From Streptomyces bungoensis (GTDB lineage Bacteria; Actinomycetota; Actinomycetes; Streptomycetales; Streptomycetaceae), in NCBI RefSeq assembly GCF_001514215.1, contig NZ_KQ948861.1:70010-134009 (forward strand): a stretch of DNA of 64,000 nt. Direction: 5' to 3'. A model generated the notes under the pieces. That model searched no databases, had not been told where the DNA came from, and saw only the letters and a list, made by a program, of their open reading frames with translations. The translations under genes were made by a program, and so were the position numbers. Of the stretch, positions 14,612 to 23,172 are shown in pieces. Position 1 is the first letter of the stretch. Every line of letters begins with the position of its first letter.

Positions 14612-16171
14612 TCAGTCCGGCTGCCCGCAGGGGCGGCGGAAGACCGGGGCCTGGCCGGTGCCCCAGGGCCGGACGGCCGCCAGCGCCCGGGCGACCGCGG
14701 ACCGCAGCGGCCCGCTGGTGTCGACGGCGACGGCTTCCGGCCACGGCGGTTCCGCGGCGGCCATGGCGTCGGCCACGGCGGGGCCGGCGTCCGAGATGCC
14801 GGGCCCGCGGGTGCCCAGCCGGGCCGCGGACACCTCGTGCGGCACGTGGCAGTGCAGGGCCACCAGGTCGGCGCTGGTGCGTTCGGCCACGCGCAGCGCC
14901 GCCTCCCGCGCCCGCGCGTGCGACCAGGTGGCGTCCAGGACGACGGACTCCCCCAGCGACAGCAGGGCGGCCGCGCGGTCGAGCAGGGCGGTGTAGGTCC
15001 GGGCCGTCCACTCGGGGGTGTACAGGCCCACGCCGTAACCGGCGGCCGCGGACTGCTCGGCGGGCAGGCCCGCCAGTTCCTTGCGGAGGCGGTCGCTGCT
15101 GAGCAGCGTGACGCCGAGCCGGTCCGCGAGCGCGCCGGAGAGGGTGGACTTGCCGCTGCCCGGCAGCCCGCCGACGAGGGTGAGGCAGACGGCGGAGGTG
15201 CGCAGGTGGCGCAGTGCCGCGGCCGCGAGCCGCCGAGCCGGCGCCTCGGCGCCGGGCGCGCCCTGGCGGGCCTGGATCAGGGTGACCTTGGCGCGGACGA
15301 ACGCCCGGTAGGCGAGGTAGTGGTGCCACAGGGACGGAGGCGCCGGGTCGCCGGAGTACTCGCCGTACCGGGCGAGGAAGCAGGCGGCGGCCTCCGGGGC
15401 GCCGAGCTGCTCCAGGTCCATGGCGAGGAAGGCGGCGTCGTCCAGGCCGTCGACGTAGCGCAGATGGTCGTCGAACTCCAGGCAGTCCAGGACGCGGGGG
15501 CCGTCGTCGAGGCAGAAGACGTCGTCGGCGAGCAGGTCGCCGTGGCCGTCGACGATCCGTCCCTGCGCGATCCGGGCGTCGAACAGGGGCTTGCGGCCGG
15601 CGAGGTAGCGGCGCACCAGCCGCTCGGTCTCGGCGAGCCCGTCGGGCACCGGGCCGTCGGCGGCCAGGGCGTGGACCTGTGCGAAGCCGGCCTCCCAGCG
15701 CGCGGCCAGCGCGTCCCGCGTGCCCTGCTCGTCCACGTCGCGGCCGCGGGGGGCTTCCGCGTGCCAGGCGGCGAGGTTCCGCGCGACGGTCCGCAGCACG
15801 TCGTCGACGGCGGCCCCGGACCCCACGAGGTGGGACAGACGGCGGTCCTCGGGCATCCGGCGCATCACCACGAGGGGTTCGGGCTCCTCGGCGCCGGGGC
15901 CGCGGAACTCCCCCACACCGAGGTAGACGTCGGGCGCGAACCGGCGGTTGAGGGCGACCTCGCGCGCGCAGGCGGCCCGGCGGCCCGCCACCGTGGAGTA
16001 GTCCAGGAAGCCCAGGTCGACGGGTTTCTTGACCTTGTAGACGCGGTCGCCGACGAAGAACAGGACGGCCGTGTGGGTCTCGCACGCCGCCGCCCGGGGC
16101 GGCGGCCCGCCGCCCGGCCGGTCACGGGTCGCCGGTGCACCGGGGGGACCGGCGGTGACGAGTCGTTGCAT
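14612..16171 (-). CDS. APH-like/P-loop fused kinase, Rv2004c family
   Basis: 519 residues from ATG 16171, with GGAGA about 9 nt upstream. Residues ~30-330 are an aminoglycoside-phosphotransferase-like domain with H-G-D-L near 210-213 (VDGHGDLLADDVF) and DCLEFDD. Residues ~330-519 are a nucleotide-kinase-like P-loop domain with GGLPGSGKST (about 334-343). The fusion matches Rv2004c, a DosR-regulon protein next to USP Rv2005c. The substrate is unknown. It is divergent from a USP gene at 16335, and the same family trio (kinase, USP, GH65) lies together in mycobacteria. Confidence 0.88.
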   Translation of the reverse strand: MQRLVTAGPPGAPATRDRPGGGPPPRAAACETHTAVLFFVGDRVYKVKKPVDLGFLDYSTVAGRRAACAREVALNRRFAPDVYLGVGEFRGPGAEEPEPLVVMRRMPEDRRLSHLVGSGAAVDDVLRTVARNLAAWHAEAPRGRDVDEQGTRDALAARWEAGFAQVHALAADGPVPDGLAETERLVRRYLAGRKPLFDARIAQGRIVDGHGDLLADDVFCLDDGPRVLDCLEFDDHLRYVDGLDDAAFLAMDLEQLGAPEAAACFLARYGEYSGDPAPPSLWHHYLAYRAFVRAKVTLIQARQGAPGAEAPARRLAAAALRHLRTSAVCLTLVGGLPGSGKSTLSGALADRLGVTLLSSDRLRKELAGLPAEQSAAAGYGVGLYTPEWTARTYTALLDRAAALLSLGESVVLDATWSHARAREAALRVAERTSADLVALHCHVPHEVSAARLGTRGPGISDAGPAVADAMAAAEPPWPEAVAVDTSGPLRSAVARALAAVRPWGTGQAPVFRRPCGQPD

Positions 16172-16334
16172 GGCGGCGGTCTCCGTCTCGTAAGAAGCTG
16201 GACGTGACGGTGGTCGGGTCCGGTCGCACGGTCGGTCCTCTGCTTCGAGGATCACCCGATCCGCCCCGCGGCGCACGCGGACCCGCGCGTGAGGCGCCCG
16301 AGGCCCGAACCCGGGACGAGAGGAGACAGGGGCG

Positions 16335-17153
16335 GTGACGATTCCCCTGGTGGTCGGCGTCGACGGATCCGAGGCGAGCCTGGAGGCGGTCGACTGGGGC
16401 GCCGACGAGGCCGTCCGGCACGAGGTGCCCCTGCACCTCCTGCACGCGGTGGGCGCGGACCGGGAGGCCTCCGACGTGATCGGCGCCGCCTCGGCCCGGG
16501 CCGCCGGGCGCGCCGCGGAGGTCCGGCTGACGACCGAGACCGTCCACGAGGACGCCGCCTCCGCCCTGGTCGGGCGGGGGCGCAACGCCTTCGCGCTGGT
16601 GCTCGGCTCGCGGGGGCTCGGCGACCTCGCCGGGCTGCTCCTGGGATCGGTCAGCCTCGCCGTGGCGGCCCGGGCCGACTGCCCGGTGGTGGTGGTGCGC
16701 GGGGCGGCGGAGCACCGGAACGGCCGGTTCGGCACCGTCGTGGCCGGTGTCCAGGACGAGGGGAGCAGCGGCACGGCCCTGCAGTTCGCGCTCCGCGAGG
16801 CGCACGTGCGGCACTGCCGGCTGACGGCCGTGCACGCCTGGAGCGCGCCCTTCGCCGCCCACGCCACGCCCCGCGCCCCGTCGTGGCCGCTGGAGGCGCA
16901 CCGGCGCCCGCCGGCGCAGGTCCTCGAGGACGCGGTGCGCGGTCTGCCGGAGCGGTACCGGGACGCCGAGATCGAGCTGCGCCTGATCGAGGCACCGGCG
17001 CGCCAGGCCCTGCTGGAGGCGGCGACGGGAGCGGACCTGCTGGTGGTCGGCGCCCGCCCGCGCGTGGTGCACCGGGGTCTGCAGCTGGGCCTGATCAGTC
17101 ACGCCCTGCTGCACCACGCGCCGTGCCCCGTCGCGGTCGTCCCCCAGATCTGA
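16335..17153 (+). CDS. Universal stress protein, two Usp domains
   Basis: 272 residues from GTG 16335 behind GAGGAGA. The first domain has VVGVDGSEASLEAVDW and ATP motif GSRGLGDLAGLLLGS; the second starts around residue 137 (FGTVVAGVQDEG) and has a degenerate motif (GARPRVVHRGLQLG), so probably one ATP site per chain. It is divergent from the Rv2004c-like kinase, with a 163-bp shared promoter region in which I found no convincing DosR box. Next gene: another tandem USP 100 bp downstream. Confidence 0.92.
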   Translation: MTIPLVVGVDGSEASLEAVDWGADEAVRHEVPLHLLHAVGADREASDVIGAASARAAGRAAEVRLTTETVHEDAASALVGRGRNAFALVLGSRGLGDLAGLLLGSVSLAVAARADCPVVVVRGAAEHRNGRFGTVVAGVQDEGSSGTALQFALREAHVRHCRLTAVHAWSAPFAAHATPRAPSWPLEAHRRPPAQVLEDAVRGLPERYRDAEIELRLIEAPARQALLEAATGADLLVVGARPRVVHRGLQLGLISHALLHHAPCPVAVVPQI

Positions 17154-17253
17154 CCGCCCGGGGCGGGGCCGGTGTGTCGCGGCACCACCCGGACGGTGCG
17201 ACGGTAGTCACGGGGGCCCGACGGCAGCAGGACGGCGGAAGGCGGTGGCGGCG

Positions 17254-18123
17254 ATGGAACTCCCGCTGGTCGTGGGCGTCGACGGATCGGACTCCAGTCT
17301 GCTCGCGGTCGACTGGGCGGTGGCCGAGGCGGCCCGGCACGGGCTGCCGCTGCGCCTGGTCCACGCCTCCCTGTGGGAGCGGTACGAGGCGGCCCAGCCG
17401 TCCTTCGGCACCGCGCGTCCCGCCGAGACGGTCATGGCGGAGCACGTCGTCGGCTCCTGCCTGGAGCGGGCCCGGCTGCGCGATCCGGGGGTGAAGGCGT
17501 CCGGCGAGGTGGTGCCCGACGACGCCGTGTCCGCGTTGCTGCGGGCGGGGAACGAGGCGTTCGCCCTGGTCACGGGCGTACGGGGGCGGGGCCAGGTGGC
17601 GGGGCTGCTGCTGGGGTCGGTGAGCCTCGCGGTCGCGGCCCGTGCAGTGTGCCCGGTCGTCGTGGTCCGCGGCGAGGAGCCGAACCTGCGAGGTGGCCTC
17701 GGCCGGATCGTGGTGGGGGTGGGCGACCCGGCCGGCGGCGCCGTGCGGTTCGCCGTCCGCGAGGCCGCGGTGCGCGGCTGCGCCCTGACGGCGGTGAGGG
17801 CCTGGCGGAATCCCGCGCAGGAGCCCGTGGACCACATGCTGATCGCCGACGACGCCGCCCGGCTGCGCGAGGAGCGGGCCGCCGCCGCCCTCGACGACGC
17901 GCTGCGCGAGGCCGTACGGGAGCACCCCGGTGCGGACATCGAGCGCCGGCCGGTCGAGGGTCCCGCGCACCGGGTCCTGCTGGAGGCGTCCGCCGGGGCC
18001 GATCTGGTCGTCGTGGGCGCGATGCGCCGGCACGGCCACTTCGGGCTGCAGCTGGGCCGGGTCGCCCATGCCCTGCTGCACCACGCGCGGTGCCCGGTCG
18101 CCGTCGTCCCCGAGCCGGTCTGA
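17254..18123 (+). CDS. Universal stress protein, two Usp domains
   Basis: 289 residues from ATG 17254 (GTG 17245 is a possible alternative). It begins MELPLVVGVDGSDSSLLA, and its first domain continues with a GVRGRGQVAGLLLGS ATP motif. The second domain (from ~145) ends GAMRRHGHFGLQLGR, lacking the canonical glycine spacing. It is closely similar to the USP encoded at 43663-45000 (C-terminal part), suggesting duplication within this genome. It sits 46 bp before the GH65 phosphorylase, likely co-transcribed. Confidence 0.92.
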   Translation: MELPLVVGVDGSDSSLLAVDWAVAEAARHGLPLRLVHASLWERYEAAQPSFGTARPAETVMAEHVVGSCLERARLRDPGVKASGEVVPDDAVSALLRAGNEAFALVTGVRGRGQVAGLLLGSVSLAVAARAVCPVVVVRGEEPNLRGGLGRIVVGVGDPAGGAVRFAVREAAVRGCALTAVRAWRNPAQEPVDHMLIADDAARLREERAAAALDDALREAVREHPGADIERRPVEGPAHRVLLEASAGADLVVVGAMRRHGHFGLQLGRVAHALLHHARCPVAVVPEPV

Positions 18124-18169
18124 GCCGGGCCGAGCCGGTCACGCGGGCGGCGGCGAGGGAGGGCGGCGG

Positions 18170-20569
18170 ATGTCGGAGTGGATGTGGCAGTGGTCGGGTT
18201 ACGACCCGGCGGGCGAGCGCCTGCGGGAGGCGCTGTGCACGCTCGGCAACGGCTACTTCGCGACGCGCGGCGCCGTGCCCGAGTGCCGGGCGGGGCTGGT
18301 GCACTACCCGGGCACGTACGCGGCCGGCTGCTACAACCGCCTGGAGTCGGCCGTGGCAGGGCGGCAGGTGGTGAACGAGGACATGGTGAACCTGCCGAAC
18401 TGGCTGCTGCTCCGGTTCCGTCCGCGCCGCGCCGACGGCGAGTGGGGCCCCTGGTTCTCCCCCGACACCCATACCGTGCTGGACCACCGGCACACCCTGG
18501 ACCTGCGCCGCGCCACCCTGACGCGATCCTTCCGCCACCCGCACCCGCCGGGGGTGCTCGGCGTCGAGCAGACTCGCCTGGTGCACATGGGCGACCCCCA
18601 TCTGGCGGCCCTCAGGACGGTGTTCACGGCCGAGGGCTGGTCCGGGGAGATCGAGATCGAGTCGTGCCTCGACGGCGAGGTGACGAACGCGGGCGTGCAC
18701 CGCTACCGGGCGCTCAACCGCCACCATGTGACCCATGTGCGCACCGGGGTGCGGGAGCCGCACACCGTCTGGCTGAGCTGCCGGACCAGCACCTCGGACG
18801 TCACGGTCGCGCTGGCCGCCCGGACGACGGTGTCCGCCGGGGCGGCGCCGTCGGAGTCGGCGCCGTGCCCGGGCCGCCACCGGGCGGTGCACCGCCTGGT
18901 GGTGCCGGTGGCCCCGGGCCGGCCCGTCACCGTGGACAAGACCGTGGCGCTGCACACCTCACGGGACACGGCGATCAGCGACCCGCTCGCCGAGGCGGTC
19001 GACCGGGTGACGGCGGCGCCGGACTTCCCCACCCTGCTGGACGCCCACGCCACGGCCTGGGAACTGCTGTGGAGGCGCGCAGACCTTCGGGTGCCCGGAG
19101 AGGCCGGCCGCATCCTGCGCTTCCACCTCTTCCACGTGCTGCAGACGCTGTCCCCGCACACCGCGGACCTGGACGTCGGCGTGCCGGCCCGCGGGCTGCA
19201 CGGCGAGGCGTACCGGGGCCACGTCTTCTGGGACGAGCTGTTCGTCGTGCCGTACCTCAACCTGCACTTCCCCGAGGTCTCCCGGGCGCTGCTGAACTAC
19301 CGCCACCGGCGCCTGAGGCGCGCCTGCCGGGCGGCCGCCGCGGCCGGGCGGGCCGGGGCGATGTACCCGTGGCAGAGCGGCAGCGACGGCCGGGAGGAGA
19401 CCCAGGAGCTGCACCTCAACCCGCGCTCGGGCAGCTGGCTGCCCGACCACTCGCGGCTCCAGCACCATGTGGGCTCGGCGATCGCCTACAACGTGTGGCA
19501 GTACTGCGAGGCGACCGGCGACACCGAGTACCTGCACACCAGGGGCGCGGAGATGCTGGTGCAGATCGCCCGGTTCTGGGCGGACCTCGCGGTCCTCGAC
19601 CCGGGCACGGACCGCTACCGCATCCTCGGCGTCGTCGGCCCCGACGAGTACCACGACGGCTACCCGGGCGCCGCCCGGCCGGGCCTGGACGACAACGCGT
19701 ACACCAACGTCATGGCCTCCTGGGTGCTCACCCGCACCCTGGAGCTGCTGCGCCGCCTGCCGGTGTGGCGCCGTGAGGAACTGTTCCAGCGGGTCCGGCT
19801 GGACCCGGGCGAGCTGCCGCGCTGGGAGCACGTCTCCCGGCGGCTGCGCGTGCCGTTCCACGAGGGCGTCGTCAGCCAGTTCGCGGGCTACGAGGACCTG
19901 GCCGAGCTCGACTGGGAGCGCTACCGCGCGCGCTACGACAGCATCCGGCGCCTGGACCGGATCCTGGAGGCCGAGGGCGACAGCGTCAACCGCTACAAGG
20001 CGTCCAAGCAGGCGGACGTGCTCATGCTGGGCTACCTGCTGTCCCCCGCCGAGCTGCGGGACCTGTTCCGGCGGCTCGGGTACCACCTGGACGACGAGAT
20101 CTGGCGCCGCACGGTCGACTACTACCTGGGGCGCACCAGTCACGGCTCCACGCTCAGCGGGCTCGTCCACGGCCTCGTCCTCGCCCGGGCCCGGCGGGCC
20201 GAGGCGTGGAGCTACGTCCAGGAGGCGCTGGAGGCGGACATCGCCGACATCCAGGGCGGCACGACCGGCGAGGGCATCCACCTGGGGGCCATGGCCGGGA
20301 CCCTCGACCTGATCCAGCGCGGCCTGACCGGGCTGGAGCCGCGCGAGGACGCCCTGTGGCTGGACCCGGTGCCGCTGCCGGCGCTCTCCGAGTACGGCTT
20401 CTCGCTGCGCTACCGCGGCCACTGGGGTGTCGAGGTGCGGCGGCGCAGCGGCCAGCTGGAGATCGGGGTGCCCGACTCGGAGGAGACCCCGATCCGCATC
20501 ATGCTGGCGGACCGTGCCGTGACCATCGCCCCCGGGGAGACGTGCACGCTGGTGCTGCCGGACGCGTGA
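18170..20569 (+). CDS. Glycoside hydrolase family 65 phosphorylase
   Basis: 799 residues from ATG 18170. The family phosphorolyses alpha-glucosides such as maltose, trehalose or kojibiose to beta-glucose-1-phosphate. Seen: N-terminal beta-sandwich (LCTLGNGYFATRG), (alpha/alpha)6 barrel with catalytic acid Glu ~492 in GVVGPDEYHDGYP, phosphate-binding SHGSTLSGLVH, and a C-terminal beta domain. Mycobacterial Rv2006, a DosR-regulon gene beside Rv2004c/Rv2005c, couples this domain to a trehalose-6-phosphate phosphatase domain; that phosphatase part is absent here. Substrate is undetermined; a trehalose or maltose role is inference. Confidence 0.92.
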   Translation: MSEWMWQWSGYDPAGERLREALCTLGNGYFATRGAVPECRAGLVHYPGTYAAGCYNRLESAVAGRQVVNEDMVNLPNWLLLRFRPRRADGEWGPWFSPDTHTVLDHRHTLDLRRATLTRSFRHPHPPGVLGVEQTRLVHMGDPHLAALRTVFTAEGWSGEIEIESCLDGEVTNAGVHRYRALNRHHVTHVRTGVREPHTVWLSCRTSTSDVTVALAARTTVSAGAAPSESAPCPGRHRAVHRLVVPVAPGRPVTVDKTVALHTSRDTAISDPLAEAVDRVTAAPDFPTLLDAHATAWELLWRRADLRVPGEAGRILRFHLFHVLQTLSPHTADLDVGVPARGLHGEAYRGHVFWDELFVVPYLNLHFPEVSRALLNYRHRRLRRACRAAAAAGRAGAMYPWQSGSDGREETQELHLNPRSGSWLPDHSRLQHHVGSAIAYNVWQYCEATGDTEYLHTRGAEMLVQIARFWADLAVLDPGTDRYRILGVVGPDEYHDGYPGAARPGLDDNAYTNVMASWVLTRTLELLRRLPVWRREELFQRVRLDPGELPRWEHVSRRLRVPFHEGVVSQFAGYEDLAELDWERYRARYDSIRRLDRILEAEGDSVNRYKASKQADVLMLGYLLSPAELRDLFRRLGYHLDDEIWRRTVDYYLGRTSHGSTLSGLVHGLVLARARRAEAWSYVQEALEADIADIQGGTTGEGIHLGAMAGTLDLIQRGLTGLEPREDALWLDPVPLPALSEYGFSLRYRGHWGVEVRRRSGQLEIGVPDSEETPIRIMLADRAVTIAPGETCTLVLPDA

Positions 20570-20824
20570 GCGCCGGGCAGGCTCTGGCCGTCCGGCGCCG
20601 GCTCAGGGCGTCCCGGGCCCGGTCCACGGTCCGGCGAGGTGGGAGACGAGGGCGTCGGGGCGCTTCCCGCAGGCGCGTATCTGCTGCCGCCCGCGCCCTC
20701 TGCCGGGAGCCCACGGCCTCGTACCCGGGCGGGCGCCTCGGTCAGGACCCGTCCCTCGCCCGGGTACTAGGGGCGCCGCAGGAGGGGTACCCGGCAGCGC
20801 CGAGACCGCGAGTGAGGAGGGATC

Positions 20825-21490
20825 ATGGGCACCCTGACCAAGCTGACCGCGCAGGGCGCGGCGGCCAGGCCGCTGCTCGCCGGCAAGACGGCGGCCCGCG
20901 CGGCGACCACCGCTCCCGGCTGGTCCCTGCGGGTGACGCGCGCCCTGGGCGGCGAGGACGTCGTCGACGTGCTCACCCGGCAGCACCGGCAGATCAAGCT
21001 GGGCTTCCTGCGGGCCGCGCTGCCCGGTCCGTGGCGCCGCCGGAACTTCGAGCGGCTGATGCGCCTGCTCGCCGTGCACGAGGCGGCCGAGGAGGCACAC
21101 GTCCACCCCGCCGCGCGCCGTGCGCTCCGGCACGGCCGCGAGCTGGCTGCGCGCCGCCGCACCGAGGAGAAGGAGGCCAAGCGACTGCTGATCGGGCTGT
21201 GGCACACCGGACCGGGCGGGGCCGGGTACCTGCGGCGCCTGAACGAGGCGCGGCGCGCGATCACCCGGCACGCCGCGCGTGAGGAGCGCGAGGAGTTCCG
21301 GGCGCTGCGCAGGGCCGTCAGCGCCGCCCGGCTGCGCATGCTGGGCGCCGAGGTCAAGCTGACCCAGGTCTACGCGCCCACCCGGCCGCACCGCTGGGTC
21401 AACAACGAGGCCACGAACAAGCTGGCCGCACCGCTCCTCGGACCGGTGGACCGGGCTCGGGACGCGATGCGCCACCGCGCGGCCTCCTGA
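20825..21490 (+). CDS. Hemerythrin HHE-domain protein
   Basis: 221 residues from ATG 20825 with GAGGAGG upstream. The core (residues ~45-175) has the spaced ligands of a di-iron hemerythrin: LTRQHRQIK, VHEAAEEAHVHP and ITRHAAREEREEF. It may bind O2, NO or act in oxidative stress. The C-terminal part is Arg-rich and ends with ATNKLAAPLLGPVDRARDA. The 255 bp before it hold no gene I can support. Close to the dormancy island but not obviously in an operon. Confidence 0.85.
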   Translation: MGTLTKLTAQGAAARPLLAGKTAARAATTAPGWSLRVTRALGGEDVVDVLTRQHRQIKLGFLRAALPGPWRRRNFERLMRLLAVHEAAEEAHVHPAARRALRHGRELAARRRTEEKEAKRLLIGLWHTGPGGAGYLRRLNEARRAITRHAAREEREEFRALRRAVSAARLRMLGAEVKLTQVYAPTRPHRWVNNEATNKLAAPLLGPVDRARDAMRHRAAS

Positions 21491-21543
21491 CCCTGAGGGG
21501 TCGCGGCCCGGACGCCCCGTAGTAGCCATGTACGGTACCCGGC

Positions 21544-22035
21544 ATGAGCGGCACGGCGCCCGAGGGCGCGACCCCCGGTTTCCTGGTGTGGCGGCTGTCG
21601 ATGAAGTGGCGGGTCGCCGTCGACCGGGCGGTGGCTCCGCTGGGGCTGACGCACGCCCAGTACGCGCTGGTGGCGTCGCTGTACGGCATGCAGCGCTCGG
21701 GCGAGCGGCCCAGCCAGCGGCGGCTGGCCGACCACACCGGTCTGGAGCCGCTGTACGTGTCCAAGCTGGCCCGGGGCCTGGAGTCGGCCGGGCTCCTGGA
21801 GCGGGCCAGGGATCCGCGCGATCCGCGCGCCGTCCAGCTGGCGCTCACCGAGGAGGGGCGCGCGGCCACCCGGCGGGCGATCGGCGTCGTCCAGGGACTG
21901 CTCGCCCAGCTCCTCGAGCCGCTCGGCGGACCGGACGGCGCCCGGGCCAGGGAGCTGACCCGCGACCTGACGGCCCTGCTGGACACGCCCCTGGACCCGG
22001 CGGCGGCCGGCCCTCGGGCGAGCGGCGAAGAGTAG
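21544..22035 (+). CDS. MarR-family transcriptional regulator
   Basis: 163 residues from ATG 21544. A winged-helix MarR domain spans about residues 30-115 (HAQYALVASLYGMQ; LADHTGLEPLYVSKLARGLE as recognition helix; the wing follows with DPRDPRAVQLALTEEG). It is a dimeric DNA-binding repressor, ligand unknown. It is followed after 53 bp by a small TPR gene in the same direction; that gap (22036-22088) contains the A/T-rich TGGAATATTGAACTACTG, unusual for this region, and could hold a promoter or operator. Confidence 0.9.
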   Translation: MSGTAPEGATPGFLVWRLSMKWRVAVDRAVAPLGLTHAQYALVASLYGMQRSGERPSQRRLADHTGLEPLYVSKLARGLESAGLLERARDPRDPRAVQLALTEEGRAATRRAIGVVQGLLAQLLEPLGGPDGARARELTRDLTALLDTPLDPAAAGPRASGEE

Positions 22036-22088
22036 TGGAATATTGAACTACTGCGGTTCGTTGGGGCCTGTCGAAAGGGAGGTCACCA

Positions 22089-22463
22089 GTGGAGACGCAG
22101 GTGCAGAGCACGTACTACGACCACACGTACTACGACCAGGGGACGCCCGCCGAGCGCTGGGAGCGCGCGCGACTGTTCTTCGACGCCCGGGACTACGCGG
22201 GCGCGGCGCGCGTGCTGGCCGGGCTGGTCCAGGAGGTGCCGGAGCAGACCGGACCCCGGCTGCTGCTGGCCCGCGCCTACTACCACTCCGCCCAACTGCG
22301 GCGTGCGGAGGCCGAGTTGCGGCTCATCGTGGAGCGGGACCCGGTGGAGCACTACGCCCGGCTGATGCTGGGCCGCACCCTCCAGCGCCAGGCGCGTCAC
22401 GAGGAGGCGGAACAGCACCTGCGCATCGCCTCGGCGCTCGCGGGCGACTTCCCCGAGGAGTGA
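22089..22463 (+). CDS. Small tetratricopeptide-repeat protein
   Basis: 124 residues from GTG 22089, behind GGGAGG. After an unusual N-terminus with two YYD motifs (TYYDHTYYDQG), about two and a half TPR-like helical hairpins follow: RARLFFDARDYAGAARVLAG, then LLLARAYYHSAQLRRAEAEL, then LMLGRTLQRQARHEEAEQHL. TPRs mediate protein-protein contacts; the partner is unknown. It lies between MarR and peptide deformylase on the same strand. Confidence 0.85.
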   Translation: METQVQSTYYDHTYYDQGTPAERWERARLFFDARDYAGAARVLAGLVQEVPEQTGPRLLLARAYYHSAQLRRAEAELRLIVERDPVEHYARLMLGRTLQRQARHEEAEQHLRIASALAGDFPEE

Positions 22464-22519
22464 CCGGAGGACCGGCCGTTCACGGCCCGCCACCGGAGGC
22501 GGCATGGCATCCTGACGCG

Positions 22520-23167
22520 ATGGCACCTCCCCGTGAGCACGCCCCGCTGGCCGAGCGGGTCGAGGAACTCCTCGCCGCAGGCGGCCCCCTGCCCATCGTC
22601 GCGGCCGGCCGGCCGGTCCTGCGGCGCGGCGCCGAGCACTACGACGGCCAGCTCGGCCCCGCGCTGCTGGCGCGCTTCGTCGAGGCGCTGCGCGTCACCA
22701 TGCACGCGGCCCCCGGCGTCGGCCTGGCCGCCCCCCAGGTCGGGATCGAGCTGAGGATCGCGGTAGTCGAGGACCCGGCGCCGGTGCCCGAGGAGGTGGC
22801 GGTGGCCCGGGGCCGGGTGCCGCAGCCGTTCCGGGTGCTGGTCAACCCGTCGTACGAACCGGTCGGCACCGCCCGCGCCGCGTTCTTCGAGGGCTGCTTG
22901 AGCGTGCCGGGCTGGCAGGCGGTGGTGGCCCGGCACGCCGAGGTGCGGCTGCGCGGGCAGGACGAGCACGGCCGCGCGCTGGACGAGGTGTTCGGCGGCT
23001 GGCCCGCCCGCATCGTGCAGCACGAGACGGACCACCTCGACGGCACCCTGTACCTCGACCGGGCCGAGCTGCGCTCCCTGTCCACGAACGAGGCGGCCGC
23101 GGCCCTGTGGGCGCAGCCGACCCCGGACGCGGCGGCCGAGCAGCTCGGCTTCGAACTGCCCCGGTAG
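22520..23167 (+). CDS. def: Peptide deformylase
   Basis: 215 residues from ATG 22520. All three catalytic motifs are present: GVGLAAPQVG, EGCLSVPG and QHETDHLDG (HExxH metal site), so it should remove formyl from nascent N-terminal Met. An N-terminal extension of ~35 residues precedes the domain, common in actinobacterial PDF paralogues. Stop is 6 bp from the convergent flavoprotein gene. Streptomycetes carry several PDFs, so this may be an accessory copy. Confidence 0.95.
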   Translation: MAPPREHAPLAERVEELLAAGGPLPIVAAGRPVLRRGAEHYDGQLGPALLARFVEALRVTMHAAPGVGLAAPQVGIELRIAVVEDPAPVPEEVAVARGRVPQPFRVLVNPSYEPVGTARAAFFEGCLSVPGWQAVVARHAEVRLRGQDEHGRALDEVFGGWPARIVQHETDHLDGTLYLDRAELRSLSTNEAAAALWAQPTPDAAAEQLGFELPR

Positions 23168-23172
23168 CGGGG

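Noticed and set aside
14525..16207. 560-codon plus-strand frame opposite the APH/P-loop kinase
   Set aside because: No ribosome site or recognisable motif; the minus-strand kinase has both catalytic motifs.
16172..16334. DosR box in the kinase-USP divergent promoter
   Set aside because: Only fragmentary GGTCC/GGACC strings are present; none has the 14-bp spacing needed.
20570..20824. Minus-strand coding remnant after GH65 (frame with RACGKRPDALVSHLAG)
   Set aside because: I cannot match it to a family, and it has no start signal; treated as non-coding.
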